A stretch of 32,973 nt of DNA from the NCBI GenBank assembly GCA_017621695.1, contig JAGASP010000088.1, positions 1 to 32,973 of the forward strand. Reading direction: 5' to 3'. This document shows, in pieces, positions 7,419 through 16,072 of this stretch. The translations under genes were made by a program, and so were the position numbers. The notes under the pieces are model-generated. The model had not been told where the DNA came from and did no database searches. It worked only from the letters and a program-made list of their open reading frames with translations. The stretch comes from Clostridia bacterium (GTDB lineage: Bacteria > Bacillota > Clostridia > Oscillospirales > CAG-272). Position 1 is the first letter of the stretch. Each line of letters starts with the position of its first letter.

Positions 7419-9134
7419 ATGGCAAACTATCTCGACAACTACAACCGCTGGCTCACCTCCGACAAGCTCTCCGACGCGGAGCGCGCTGAACTGCTGTCCA
7501 TCAAGGACGATGTGGGGGAGATCCAGCTCCGCTTCACCGACTACCTCTCCTTCGGCACCGCGGGTCTGCGCGGCACCATGAAGGTGGGTATGAACGCCAT
7601 GAACGTCCATACCGTGGCCTATGCCACCCAGGGCCTTGCCCAGCTGATCATCGAGGAGGGCCGCACCGCTGACGGCGTCGCCATCGCCTACGACAGCCGC
7701 AACAACTCCGAGCTCTTCGCCAAGACCGCCGCCCGCGTACTGGCCGCCGCAAACATCCCCGCTTACCTTTTCGACGAGCTCCGCCCCACTCCCGAGCTGT
7801 CCTTCGCTCTCCGTGAGCTGCACTGCGTGGCGGGCATCAACATCACCGCCTCCCACAACCCCAAGCAGTACAACGGCTACAAGGCCTACTGGGAGGACGG
7901 CGCACAGCTGCCCCCCGAGCACGCCGACGTGGTGAGCGCCACCATGCAGAAGCTGGATATCTTTGAGGACGTCAAGCTCGCCGACTTCGACGAGGCTCTG
8001 GCCGCCGGTAAGATCGTCATGCTGGGGGCTGATATGGACGAGAAGTACCTGGCTTGCGTACAGGCCCAGGCCGTCAACCCCGAGGCCGTCAAGGCCGTGG
8101 CCGACGAGCTGAAGATCGTTTATTCCCCCCTCCACGGCACGGGCTACCGTCTCGTCCCCGAGATCCTGCGCCGTTGCGGTCACAAGAACGTCTTCACCGT
8201 GGACGAGCAGATGGTGATCAGCGGCGACTTCCCCACCGTGCAGAAGCCCAACCCCGAGTACAAGGAGGTCTTCGACATCGGTATGAAGATCGCCGATGAG
8301 GTCGGCTCTGACCTTGTAGTCGCCACCGACCCCGACGCCGACCGCGTGGGCGTGGTCACAAGAACCCCCGACGGCTCCTTCACCACCATCACGGGCAACC
8401 AAATGGGCGCGCTCCTCATGGACTACATCCTCACCGCCTACGAGGAGACGAACACCATGCCCGAGATCCCCTTCGCAGTAAAGACCATCGTCACCACCGA
8501 GCTGGCCGCCAAGATCTGCGAGGCCCACGGGGTCAAGATGCACAACGTGCTGACAGGATTTAAGTTCATCGGTGAGGTCATCAAGGACTACGAGAAGAAG
8601 GGCTACGGCACCTTCGTGCTGGGCTTCGAGGAGAGCTACGGCTACCTCAAGGGCACCTACGCCCGCGACAAGGACGCCGTGGTGGCCGCCATGCTGATCT
8701 GCGAGATGACCGCCTACTATAAGGCCAAGGGCATGACCCTGTCCGACGCGCTGGATGCTCTGTACGAGAAGTACGGCTACTGCTTTGAATCCAACGTGGA
8801 GATCTACATGGAGGGTCTGGACGGCCCCGCCCGCATGGCTGAGAAGATGAACGCTCTGCGCAACCCCGCCCCCGCCGAGATCGCGGGCCGCAAGGTGGTC
8901 AAGTTCGGCGACTATCAGGCCCAGACCATCGAGGACCGTGTCAGCGGTACCGTGGAGTCCACCAATCTGCCTAAGTCCAACGTGCTGTCCTTCACCCTGG
9001 ACAACGGTGACGTGATCGTCGCCCGTCCCTCGGGTACCGAGCCCAAGATCAAGTTCTACTTCATGCTCATCGGCAAGGACAAGGACGAGACCGTGGCCAA
9101 GATGGCGGCGTACAGACAAAGTCTGGGTGTTTGA
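7419..9134 (+). CDS. pgcA: Phosphoglucomutase / phosphomannomutase
   Basis: 571 residues, start ATG with GAAAGGA eight bases upstream. Converts glucose-1-phosphate and glucose-6-phosphate (possibly also mannose phosphates), linking sugar breakdown with cell-wall and glycan precursor synthesis. All four active-site loops of the alpha-D-phosphohexomutase family are visible: the phosphoserine loop TASHNP with Ser145, the metal-binding loop DPDADR (304-309), the sugar-binding loop GFEESYG (402-408) and the phosphate-binding loop RPSGTEP (536-542). Length fits the PgcA/long PGM group of Bacillota rather than the shorter GlmM. It follows the rhamnosidase and lipoprotein genes and is closed by a perfect-stem terminator. 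The symbol is by resemblance to Bacillus PgcA; the preferred hexose is not visible from sequence. Confidence 0.92.
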   Translation: MANYLDNYNRWLTSDKLSDAERAELLSIKDDVGEIQLRFTDYLSFGTAGLRGTMKVGMNAMNVHTVAYATQGLAQLIIEEGRTADGVAIAYDSRNNSELFAKTAARVLAAANIPAYLFDELRPTPELSFALRELHCVAGINITASHNPKQYNGYKAYWEDGAQLPPEHADVVSATMQKLDIFEDVKLADFDEALAAGKIVMLGADMDEKYLACVQAQAVNPEAVKAVADELKIVYSPLHGTGYRLVPEILRRCGHKNVFTVDEQMVISGDFPTVQKPNPEYKEVFDIGMKIADEVGSDLVVATDPDADRVGVVTRTPDGSFTTITGNQMGALLMDYILTAYEETNTMPEIPFAVKTIVTTELAAKICEAHGVKMHNVLTGFKFIGEVIKDYEKKGYGTFVLGFEESYGYLKGTYARDKDAVVAAMLICEMTAYYKAKGMTLSDALDALYEKYGYCFESNVEIYMEGLDGPARMAEKMNALRNPAPAEIAGRKVVKFGDYQAQTIEDRVSGTVESTNLPKSNVLSFTLDNGDVIVARPSGTEPKIKFYFMLIGKDKDETVAKMAAYRQSLGV

Positions 9135-9153
9135 TTGCTGATACCCGCATATG

Positions 9154-9194
9154 AAAACAAAACGGGAGAGCCATCGGCTCTCCCGTTTTGTTTT
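9154..9194. terminator. Bidirectional terminator between phosphoglucomutase and the convergent lipoprotein gene
   Basis: A perfect 19-bp inverted repeat with a 3-base ATC loop: the stem core is CGGGAGAGCC/GGCTCTCCCG, with flanking AAAACAAAA and TTTTGTTTT arms giving a T-rich tail in both directions. It sits between two convergent genes. Confidence 0.9.
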
Positions 9195-9207
9195 GTTGTC
9201 GGAGCTT

Positions 9208-10113
9208 TTATTCTCCGTCATGTTTTTCATTCCTGCCACGTACTTCGTTGTTGTCCTCGTTTCGGATCTTCTCCGGTTCAGACGGTGGAACGGATGCCGT
9301 CTCCCCTTTTTTCTCAGCCCGCAATCTTCCCTCTGCAAGCAATGCTTTTCTGAGGATCAGATAAACGATCGCACCCACGGGCAAGAACAGGCGGAGCTGT
9401 ACCACGTTTGCAGGATTCTGATAGATCAGAAGCGCGGTATAAGACAACAGGTTGAAGAAATTAAAGTTCAGCTTTACGCCTCCATCCTGCAGCGTCACAA
9501 GGAAGGCCACCGAGCCGAAAATAATCACCAATATCCAAAGCCACTTTTTCAGAATTTTTTGACGGCAGCAATCCACCAGCATGGCGATCACAAAAACCAC
9601 CGTGGCAAAGCCGATCAAGATCATTACCCACTGTTCAGGGGTCGCCTGCTTCAATGTGGTCAGCGTTCCCGTATATTCCGCCTTGTCCGACCCCGCAGAA
9701 GTCAGATGGAAGCCGAAGAGCCCCTCGGTGTCGGAGGACGTACCGACGGTAACGTCATAGTCCTTTCCCACGTTGGTCTCCAAGCGATACACCGCCGTAT
9801 AACGGGTCACCCCGTCGGATACGTTGTACTCAAGGCCGATCATGGTCAAGGTATAGCTCTCCACATCCTCAAACAGTTTTCGCGCGCCGTCGTAAAACCT
9901 GCGGAACTCATCATCGCTGACGGAATCCTTCATAAGCTCGCGCGCCGTATCGTAATCGTCATGCATAACAGAATCCAGCATCAATATAGCCATCTCCCGC
10001 ACTTCGGCGTTTTCCTCGGCTACCTCTTTGGGATTGCAAGCGGTCACCGCGAGGATCAAAAAGAGCGCGGTCATAAGAACAGCCAGGCGCCATATCCATA
10101 GCGTATTTTTCAC
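9208..10113 (-). CDS. Membrane lipoprotein of unknown function, GTG start
   Basis: 301 residues from a GTG at 10113 with AAAGGAGG eight bases upstream; an in-frame ATG at 10233 is rejected because it precedes the promoter. The N-terminus is a lipoprotein signal (IWRLAVLMTALFLILAVTAC, Cys about 26). An extracytoplasmic domain of roughly 120 residues follows, with SVMHDDYDTARELM, reminiscent of small DUF3887/DUF4878-like stress or lipoprotein domains. Three hydrophobic segments come next (about 140-160, 170-185 and 215-240), and the tail is charged and rich in Glu, Arg and Asn. An N-terminal lipid anchor combined with several membrane helices is unusual. No enzyme motif is visible and I assign no function. 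Confidence 0.8.
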   Translation of the reverse strand: MKNTLWIWRLAVLMTALFLILAVTACNPKEVAEENAEVREMAILMLDSVMHDDYDTARELMKDSVSDDEFRRFYDGARKLFEDVESYTLTMIGLEYNVSDGVTRYTAVYRLETNVGKDYDVTVGTSSDTEGLFGFHLTSAGSDKAEYTGTLTTLKQATPEQWVMILIGFATVVFVIAMLVDCCRQKILKKWLWILVIIFGSVAFLVTLQDGGVKLNFNFFNLLSYTALLIYQNPANVVQLRLFLPVGAIVYLILRKALLAEGRLRAEKKGETASVPPSEPEKIRNEDNNEVRGRNEKHDGE

Positions 10114-10138
10114 GTTGGTATCCTCCTTTGAAAGCACG

Positions 10139-10165
10139 GGGCAGACGGAACGTATCCGTCTGCCC
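10139..10165. promoter_or_regulatory. 11-bp perfect inverted repeat at the transcription start of the lipoprotein gene
   Basis: GGGCAGACGGA and TCCGTCTGCCC are separated by five bases (ACGTA). The repeat begins two bases downstream of the minus-strand -10 box, so it covers the expected +1. It could be a repressor operator or a 5' hairpin protecting the mRNA; sequence alone does not decide. Confidence 0.65.
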
Positions 10166-10167
10166 TT

Positions 10168-10196
10168 ATGATAACACGATCGGCTGAAAATGTCAA
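10168..10196 (-). promoter_or_regulatory. SigA-type promoter of the membrane lipoprotein gene
   Basis: On the minus strand TTGACA (10196-10191) and TATCAT (10173-10168) with a 17-base spacer. Confidence 0.75.
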
Positions 10197-10239
10197 TTTT
10201 TTGCAGATTGTCAAAAACCGCATTGCGATCCAACCGTAC

Positions 10240-12021
10240 TTACTCGCCCAAAGTCTCAAATTCCAGCAGCGCCGCCTTGAAGGACTCAATGCAGGCGTTG
10301 AAGGCATCCATTCGGGTCAGATCCACGCCCGCCAGCTTGAGAAGCTCCACGGGGCTGTCCGAGCCGCCCGAGGACAGGAAATTGAAATAGTCTCTCACAG
10401 CAGGCTCACCCTCGCTGAGGATGCGCTCGGCAATGGACACGGCAGACACGATACCGGTGGCATACTTATACACGTAGAAGCTACGGTAGAAGTGCGGGAT
10501 TCTCGCCCACTCGTAAGCGATCTCGGGATCCGACACCACGGAGCGGCCGTAGTACTTCTTGTTGAGGTCGAGATATACCTCGCACAGCGCGTCCTTGGTG
10601 AGAGGCTGCCCTTTCTCTGCCATATCATGCGCGATATACTCAAACTCGGCAAACTGCGTCTGGCGGAAGAAGGTACCCTTGATGGTGTCCATATAATAGG
10701 ACAGGAGATAGCGCTTGAGATTGACGTCGTCGGTGTTTTTGAGCAGATGACGGATGAGCAGCACCTCGTTGACGGTGCTTGCCACCTCGGCCACGAAAAT
10801 CTTATAATCTGCCTTTTCCTGCGGCTGATGCTTGCAGGAAAAATAGGTGTGCATGGCGTGACCCAGCTCGTGTGCGATGGTGAATATATCACCGGTGGTC
10901 GGCTGATAATTGAGCAGTACGTAAGGATGGGGCAGACCGTACACGCCGATGCTGTACGCACCGTTTCTCTTGCCCTCGGTCTCTTCCACGTCGATCCATC
11001 CGTTATCGTGCGCTTCCTGCAACAGATTCTGATAGGTCTCACCCAAAGGCGCCAAACCCTCCTTGACGAGCTTGAAGGCATCCTCATAGTCCAGCTTCAT
11101 CTCCGCATCCTCAATGGGGGACGCGTAAACGTCATACATATGCATGGACTTGTAGCCCAGCATTTTTTTGCGGTCGCGGTAGTAGCGGTGGAGGAGAGGC
11201 AGCCCCTTCTTGACGCTCTTCAAAAGGTTCTTATAGACCTTTGCGTCCACGTCCTCGCCCTGAAGAGCCATATCCAGACAGCTGTCGTATTTACGGGTAC
11301 GGGCAATGAATACATCCTTATCCACGTTGCCTGCATAGGTCGCGGTGATGGTGTTGATGAGGCCGATATAGGTTTTATAATAGGCTTGGAAAGCCGCCTT
11401 TCTCACCTTGCGGTCGGGAGAATGCAGCAAAACGCCGTACAAGCCATGGGTCAGCTGCACCTTCTCTCCGTCCACCTTGATGGTGGGTGCCGGGAAATCC
11501 GCATTGTCCAGCATGGTAAATACCTGCTGATAGCCCTCGAAGACACGACCGCCGCTCGCCAGCACCTCTTCGGTCTCTTTGGAAAGGACGTGGGGCTTTT
11601 CCTTGAGGATGCAGCGGAGAGTGTAGTCATAATCCGCAAACTTGGGATCAGCAATAAACGCCTGCAGGGTTTCGGCAGGCAAAGACGTCAGCTCGGGGGT
11701 AACGAACGCAGAAGCCTCGGAGAGCTTCATACCCAGCATGGAAACACGCATCATCAAAGCAGAGGCCTCGGAGTTGCGGGTGTCCTCATCGCTGCGGGTG
11801 TGAGCATATACGGCCAGGTGGTTCAGATCCATCGCCACAGCGTTGAGCCCTTCCAGGCAGGCCAAGAGGCTGTCGCTGTCGCCGAGCTTGCCCTCGTACT
11901 GTGAGAAATCCAACATGCCCTCCAGTTTAGCATATGTTTCTTCCCACGCATCAAGGCTCGGGAAAATATCCTCCAGCCTCCATTTGCGGCTTTCGGGTAC
12001 ATCTTGACGGTTAAGTGCCAT
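10240..12021 (-). CDS. pepF: Oligoendopeptidase F (M3 family zinc metallopeptidase)
   Basis: 593 residues. The ATG at 12021 has AAGGAG eight bases away; the in-frame TTG two codons earlier is too close to that site. Degrades short peptides (typically 7-17 residues) in the cytoplasm. The zinc site is HELGH at 384-388, with Glu412 in AEVAST as the third ligand, the spacing typical of family M3. The N-terminal helical region (VPESRKWRLEDIFPSLDAWEE) and the C-terminal SGGSDSPVELLKLAGVD segment are characteristic of PepF, and the length matches the usual about 600. No signal peptide. The gene has its own promoter. It ends 44 bases before the next minus-strand promoter and I see no strong terminator there. 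Assignment is secure. Confidence 0.95.
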   Translation of the reverse strand: MALNRQDVPESRKWRLEDIFPSLDAWEETYAKLEGMLDFSQYEGKLGDSDSLLACLEGLNAVAMDLNHLAVYAHTRSDEDTRNSEASALMMRVSMLGMKLSEASAFVTPELTSLPAETLQAFIADPKFADYDYTLRCILKEKPHVLSKETEEVLASGGRVFEGYQQVFTMLDNADFPAPTIKVDGEKVQLTHGLYGVLLHSPDRKVRKAAFQAYYKTYIGLINTITATYAGNVDKDVFIARTRKYDSCLDMALQGEDVDAKVYKNLLKSVKKGLPLLHRYYRDRKKMLGYKSMHMYDVYASPIEDAEMKLDYEDAFKLVKEGLAPLGETYQNLLQEAHDNGWIDVEETEGKRNGAYSIGVYGLPHPYVLLNYQPTTGDIFTIAHELGHAMHTYFSCKHQPQEKADYKIFVAEVASTVNEVLLIRHLLKNTDDVNLKRYLLSYYMDTIKGTFFRQTQFAEFEYIAHDMAEKGQPLTKDALCEVYLDLNKKYYGRSVVSDPEIAYEWARIPHFYRSFYVYKYATGIVSAVSIAERILSEGEPAVRDYFNFLSSGGSDSPVELLKLAGVDLTRMDAFNACIESFKAALLEFETLGE

Positions 12022-12071
12022 AAACAAATCTCCTTTAGAATGCAGAATGTAATCTCATAAGATTTTTTATT

Positions 12072-12100
12072 AGTATACCATATTTTCAGGAGTTTTGCAA
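12072..12100 (-). promoter_or_regulatory. Promoter of pepF
   Basis: On the minus strand TTGCAA (12100-12095) and TATACT (12077-12072), 17-base spacer, with a TGG just before the -10 box (extended -10-like). Fifty-odd bases before the pepF ATG. Confidence 0.7.
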
Positions 12101-12144
12101 GAGGCTTTTGCGGGTTTCTGCGAAGAACGGCATCGGATAAGCTC

Positions 12145-12173
12145 TTGACAATTACGGGCAAAAGATGTATAAT
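12145..12173 (+). promoter_or_regulatory. Consensus promoter of the trkA-trkH-PHP operon
   Basis: TTGACA (12145-12150) and TATAAT (12168-12173) with a 17-base spacer: a perfect match to the vegetative consensus, divergent from the pepF promoter. Confidence 0.85.
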
Positions 12174-12217
12174 ATATTATCTGTCTTTTAAATCAAGCTT
12201 TTTGTGAGGCTGAACAT

Positions 12218-13573
12218 ATGAAAATCATCATCATTGGCTGCGGCGAGGTCGGCAAGACCCTCGCCGAACAATTGAACAGTAAGGACAACACCATCACCGT
12301 GATCGATACACGCTCCGAGGTCATTTCCGATCTGACCTCGCGTCTCGACGTCATGGGTATCGTGGGTAACGGTGCCACCCTGTCGGTCCAGGAAGAGGCC
12401 GGCGTGCGTCACGCAGATCTTCTGATCGCCGTAACCGAATCCGACGAATTGAATCTTCTGTGCTGTGCCATCGCCAAAAAGTCTCTCCGTTGCAAAACCA
12501 TTGCCCGTGTTCGCAACCCCGAATACAGCAGCGAGTCGGCCTTCCTCAAAGAAGAGCTTGGACTGGAAATGCTCATCAACCCCGAGTTTGCCGCTGCAGA
12601 AACCATCGTGCGCATCCTGCGCTTTCCTTCGGCTCTCAAAATCGACACCTTTGCGCACGGCCGCGTGGAGCTTTTGAAATTCCGCCTGCCCGAGGACAGT
12701 ATCCTTGCGGGAATGTCGGTCAAGGATGCCGCCATCAAGCTGAAATGTGACCTTTTGTTCTGTACCGTTGAACGCGGAGATGACGTATATATCGCCAAGG
12801 GTGACTTTGTCTTTGCGGGGAAGGATATCATTTCTCTGATTGCCTCTCCCAAAAATGCCGCTGAGTTCTTCAAGAAGATCGGCTACAAAACCCGTTCGGT
12901 CAAGGATCTCATGATCGCAGGCGGCGACAACATGACGCATTATCTTTGCGGTATGCTGAAAAAGGATGGCGTATCCGTCACGGTGATCGAAGAGGATCTG
13001 GCTCTTTGCGAAGACCTGTCTATCCAATATCCCTCCGTCAAAGTGCTGGAGGGTGCGCCCACAGACAAGTCTCTGCTCCTGGAAGCGGGTATCGAAAGCA
13101 TGGATGCCGTCGTCGCTCTTACTGACTCCGACGAGGAAAACATTCTGCTCTGTCTTTTTGCCAAGAGTGCCGGACACGGCAAAGCCATCGCCAAGATCAA
13201 CCGCATTGAATTTGACGAGGTGATTTCTCACTTGGATCTGGATTCCACAGTGTATCCCAAGCACATTACCGCCGAGATCATCGCCCGTTATGTCCGCACC
13301 ACCCAGAATTCCCGAGGAAGCAACATGGAAAAGCTGTACCACGTCATCAAGGATCAGGTGGAGGCGGCGGAATTCGTGGTGCAGGAATCCTCCGATATCA
13401 CCGACGTGCCCCTGTTGGCGCTCAAGCTGAAGCCCGACGTGCTGATCGGTGCCATCATTCATGATGAAGAGGTTATCATTCCCCGAGGTAACGACATGAT
13501 CCGCCCCGGCGACAGAGTCATCGTGGTATCCAAGCTGATGGCTTTGCATGATCTCACCGACGTTCTGCGATAA
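12218..13573 (+). CDS. trkA: Trk potassium uptake regulatory subunit TrkA
   Basis: 451 residues, start ATG with a modest GAGG site. TrkA is the cytoplasmic nucleotide-binding ring that gates the TrkH channel. Two tandem RCK modules are visible. The first (about 1-225) starts with the Rossmann motif GCGEVG and an acidic residue (VIDT) after the second strand, fitting NAD(H) binding. The second (about 230-451) starts with GGDNMT, a degenerate glycine loop, and repeats the VIEED and ALTDSDEENILLC elements. Each module ends in a TrkA-C-type segment (PEDSILAGMSVKD; SDITDVPLLALKL). The length fits the two-module TrkA of about 450 residues. trkH follows after ten bases. Assignment is secure; whether ATP or NAD is sensed cannot be read here. 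Confidence 0.95.
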   Translation: MKIIIIGCGEVGKTLAEQLNSKDNTITVIDTRSEVISDLTSRLDVMGIVGNGATLSVQEEAGVRHADLLIAVTESDELNLLCCAIAKKSLRCKTIARVRNPEYSSESAFLKEELGLEMLINPEFAAAETIVRILRFPSALKIDTFAHGRVELLKFRLPEDSILAGMSVKDAAIKLKCDLLFCTVERGDDVYIAKGDFVFAGKDIISLIASPKNAAEFFKKIGYKTRSVKDLMIAGGDNMTHYLCGMLKKDGVSVTVIEEDLALCEDLSIQYPSVKVLEGAPTDKSLLLEAGIESMDAVVALTDSDEENILLCLFAKSAGHGKAIAKINRIEFDEVISHLDLDSTVYPKHITAEIIARYVRTTQNSRGSNMEKLYHVIKDQVEAAEFVVQESSDITDVPLLALKLKPDVLIGAIIHDEEVIIPRGNDMIRPGDRVIVVSKLMALHDLTDVLR

Positions 13574-13583
13574 GAGGTAGCCT

Positions 13584-15017
13584 ATGAATTACCGTATGAT
13601 CAAATATATCACGGGCTGGCTCCTCATATTCGAGGCATTGTTCATGGCCGTACCTGCGATCACGGCTCTTGTCTACCGTGAAAGTGAATTGTGGTATTTT
13701 CTCATGGTCATGGGCGGGAGCCTGCTTGTGGGCGGCCTCATGATCTTCCGCAAGCCCCTAAGTACTACCCTGTACGCCAAGGAAGGCTTCGTCATCGTCG
13801 CCCTCAGTTGGATTGTCTTGAGTCTTGTAGGCGCACTTCCCTTCTTCATCTCAGGCTCTATCCCGAATTATGTGGATGCCCTGTTTGAAACCGTCTCGGG
13901 CTATACAACCACAGGCGCAAGTATCCTTACAGCCGTAGAGCCCCTTCCCAAATCCATGCTCATGTGGCGCAGCTTTACCCACTGGGTCGGCGGTATGGGC
14001 GTGCTGGTCTTTATCATGGCCTTCGTTCCGCTTTCAGGTGGTCATAATCTGCATATCATGAAAGCAGAAAGCCCCGGCCCCTCGGTCAGCAAGCTGGTGC
14101 CTCGCATGAAAACCACGGCGCTCATTCTCTATTCTATCTATCTGGTCATGACCTTCGTAGAATTCGTTCTCCTGCTTTTCGGGGGAATGAACGCATTTGA
14201 AGCTCTGGCTACCGCATTTGGCACAGCAGGCACAGGAGGATTTGGTGTACGCAATGACAGTATCGCCTCCTATTCTCCCTATATCCAAATCGTCGTTACG
14301 GTATTCATGCTGCTGTTTTCCATCAATTTTTCTTGCTACTATCTCATTCTGCTCGGAAAGCTCAAGGAAGCCTTCAACGCCGAGCTGCGTGCATTCCTCC
14401 TGATCGTAGCTGCAGCCATCGGTATCATCACCATCAATATCAGCCATATGTACAGCTCTGTCGGCGAAGCACTCCGACACTCATCCTTTGCGGTCGGTTC
14501 AGTCATATCCACCACGGGCTTTGCCACCGAAGACTTCAATTTGTGGCCGTCGCTTTCCAAGGCAATTCTCGTACTCGTTATGTTCATCGGCGCGTGTGCG
14601 GGCTCCACAGGTGGCGGCCTCAAGGTTTCGAGAATTCTCATCCTCATTAAGGGCGTGGGACGGGAGCTCGGTTCCCTCATTCACCCCCACCGCGTAAAAA
14701 AAGTCATGATCGACAAACGCCCCTTGGAGGACAACGTTGTTCGCTCGGTCAACGTTTATATGGTCTGCTTTGTGCTGTTGTTCACCGTCTCCTTTGGCAT
14801 TCTCTGCATCGAGGGACATGATCTTGTCACCAATTTTACAGCGGTCAGCGCAACCATCAACAATATCGGCCCGGGACTTGAAATGGTTGGCCCCACGCAA
14901 AACTATGCATTTTTCTCGATTCCCTCCAAGCTGGTGCTGATTTTCGATATGCTGGCGGGAAGACTTGAGCTTTTCCCCATGCTGGTGCTGTTCAATCCGC
15001 AGACCTGGAAGAAATAA
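13584..15017 (+). CDS. trkH: Trk potassium uptake channel subunit TrkH
   Basis: 477 residues, strongly hydrophobic, with AGAGGT before the ATG. Forms the K+-conducting membrane subunit. The four pore-loop repeats typical of the TrkH/KtrB superfamily are visible: SGYTTTGAS, TAGTGGFGV, STTGFATED and CAGSTGGGLK; the conserved glycine of each filter is present. The loop with KVSRILILIKG before the last helices agrees with TrkH. The C-terminus ends with LFNPQTWKK, as in other bacterial TrkH proteins. It lies ten bases after trkA, its gating partner, and nine before a PHP-domain gene whose ribosome binding site overlaps the trkH stop codon. Confidence 0.95.
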   Translation: MNYRMIKYITGWLLIFEALFMAVPAITALVYRESELWYFLMVMGGSLLVGGLMIFRKPLSTTLYAKEGFVIVALSWIVLSLVGALPFFISGSIPNYVDALFETVSGYTTTGASILTAVEPLPKSMLMWRSFTHWVGGMGVLVFIMAFVPLSGGHNLHIMKAESPGPSVSKLVPRMKTTALILYSIYLVMTFVEFVLLLFGGMNAFEALATAFGTAGTGGFGVRNDSIASYSPYIQIVVTVFMLLFSINFSCYYLILLGKLKEAFNAELRAFLLIVAAAIGIITINISHMYSSVGEALRHSSFAVGSVISTTGFATEDFNLWPSLSKAILVLVMFIGACAGSTGGGLKVSRILILIKGVGRELGSLIHPHRVKKVMIDKRPLEDNVVRSVNVYMVCFVLLFTVSFGILCIEGHDLVTNFTAVSATINNIGPGLEMVGPTQNYAFFSIPSKLVLIFDMLAGRLELFPMLVLFNPQTWKK

Positions 15018-15026
15018 GGAGTGACT

Positions 15027-15947
15027 ATGTATACAGATCTTTATGGGAAACGCCGACTCAAGGTAGGTCTCCATATCCATACCACCCTCTCGGATGGCCA
15101 CAAGACCCCTGAGGAGGCACTCGAAATTTATAAAAAGCTCGGCTACGATGCACTTGCCATCACAGATCACTGGGTCTATACCTCTGCAGATATGACGCGA
15201 GACGACATCCTGCTTTTGTCCGGCTGCGAGTATAATGTTGGCGGCAATGATGCCGAGCATGGCGTTTACCACATCGTCGGCATCGGCATGACGAATCAGC
15301 CGGATCTGGATATCAACACCGTTGCACGCCCCGAAATCCCCTCGCACGAGCAGGCACGCACCGTCATCCGAGAGATCCGCGCAGCAGGAGGCTTGGCGAT
15401 TCTGGCACATCCTGCATGGAGCCTGAACACCCCCGCGCAGATCCTTGCCATCGGGGATACCGATGCTTTGGAGATCTATAATTCGGTATCTGATTGGGGA
15501 ATGTCCGACCGTCCTTATTCGGGACTTCTGGTAGATATGATCGCCTCTGTCGGATATCAGCCGCCCTTGATCGCTACCGACGACACCCATTACTATACGG
15601 GAGAAGAGGGGCGCGGCTTTATCATGGTGGACGCAGAGGTCGTTGAAGCCGCAGGCGGCGGTATGCAGGGCATCCTGCACGCCATCAGGCATCAACATTT
15701 TTACGCCACGCAGGGTCCCGAGCTTCATGTCACCCGTACGGATGAAAATACCTTCAAGGTGCTCTGCTCCCCTTGTCAAAAAATCGTATTTCTATCTAAT
15801 GTCGTATGGACCAACGGCCGTGTTCACCGCGGCGAGGGTTTGACCGAGGCAACGTATACCGTCTCTCCCGGCGAGACCTTTATCCGTGTGGAGATCACCG
15901 ATAAAAACGGACTTGCGGCATGGAGCGCAGTATACTCCCTTACTTGA
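15027..15947 (+). CDS. PHP-domain metal-dependent phosphoesterase
   Basis: 306 residues from the ATG at 15027, with AAGGAG (15016-15021) overlapping the trkH stop; a GTG two codons earlier lies inside that site. PHP metal ligands are visible: HIHTTLSDG near residue 16, AITDH near 47, the acidic CEYNVGG near 69, LAHPAW near 130 and ATDDTHYY near 190. The family contains histidinol phosphatases, nucleoside 3',5'-bisphosphate phosphatases and trehalose/sugar phosphatases, so phosphate-ester hydrolysis is likely but the substrate is open. About 90 C-terminal residues beyond the PHP core look like a small beta domain. The tight junction with trkH suggests translation coupling and possibly a shared trigger such as osmotic state. 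Confidence 0.85.
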   Translation: MYTDLYGKRRLKVGLHIHTTLSDGHKTPEEALEIYKKLGYDALAITDHWVYTSADMTRDDILLLSGCEYNVGGNDAEHGVYHIVGIGMTNQPDLDINTVARPEIPSHEQARTVIREIRAAGGLAILAHPAWSLNTPAQILAIGDTDALEIYNSVSDWGMSDRPYSGLLVDMIASVGYQPPLIATDDTHYYTGEEGRGFIMVDAEVVEAAGGGMQGILHAIRHQHFYATQGPELHVTRTDENTFKVLCSPCQKIVFLSNVVWTNGRVHRGEGLTEATYTVSPGETFIRVEITDKNGLAAWSAVYSLT

Positions 15948-15989
15948 TATAAATTTCAGGGTGTCTCTAAAAAACACAGAGCTTTTCTA

Positions 15990-16019
15990 TTGACAAAGCC
16001 CGAATGCGTATGCTATAAT
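15990..16019 (+). promoter_or_regulatory. Promoter of the solute-binding protein gene
   Basis: TTGACA (15990-15995) and TATAAT (16014-16019), 18-base spacer, with TGC directly before the -10 (extended -10). No clear terminator separates it from the preceding PHP gene. Confidence 0.8.
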
Positions 16020-16072
16020 ATGGAAGAATATTGAAGATCGGTATATTAACTACCGTTCTTGCGGAGGTAATA

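Noticed and set aside
7395..9338. A 647-residue open frame on the minus strand across phosphoglucomutase
   Set aside because: It mirrors the phosphoglucomutase codons, is full of low-complexity His/Gly/Val/Leu, and runs through the terminator; the + strand gene has all active-site motifs.
12188..13549. A 453-residue minus-strand frame opposite trkA
   Set aside because: trkA has clear RCK motifs and a consensus promoter; the antisense product has none.
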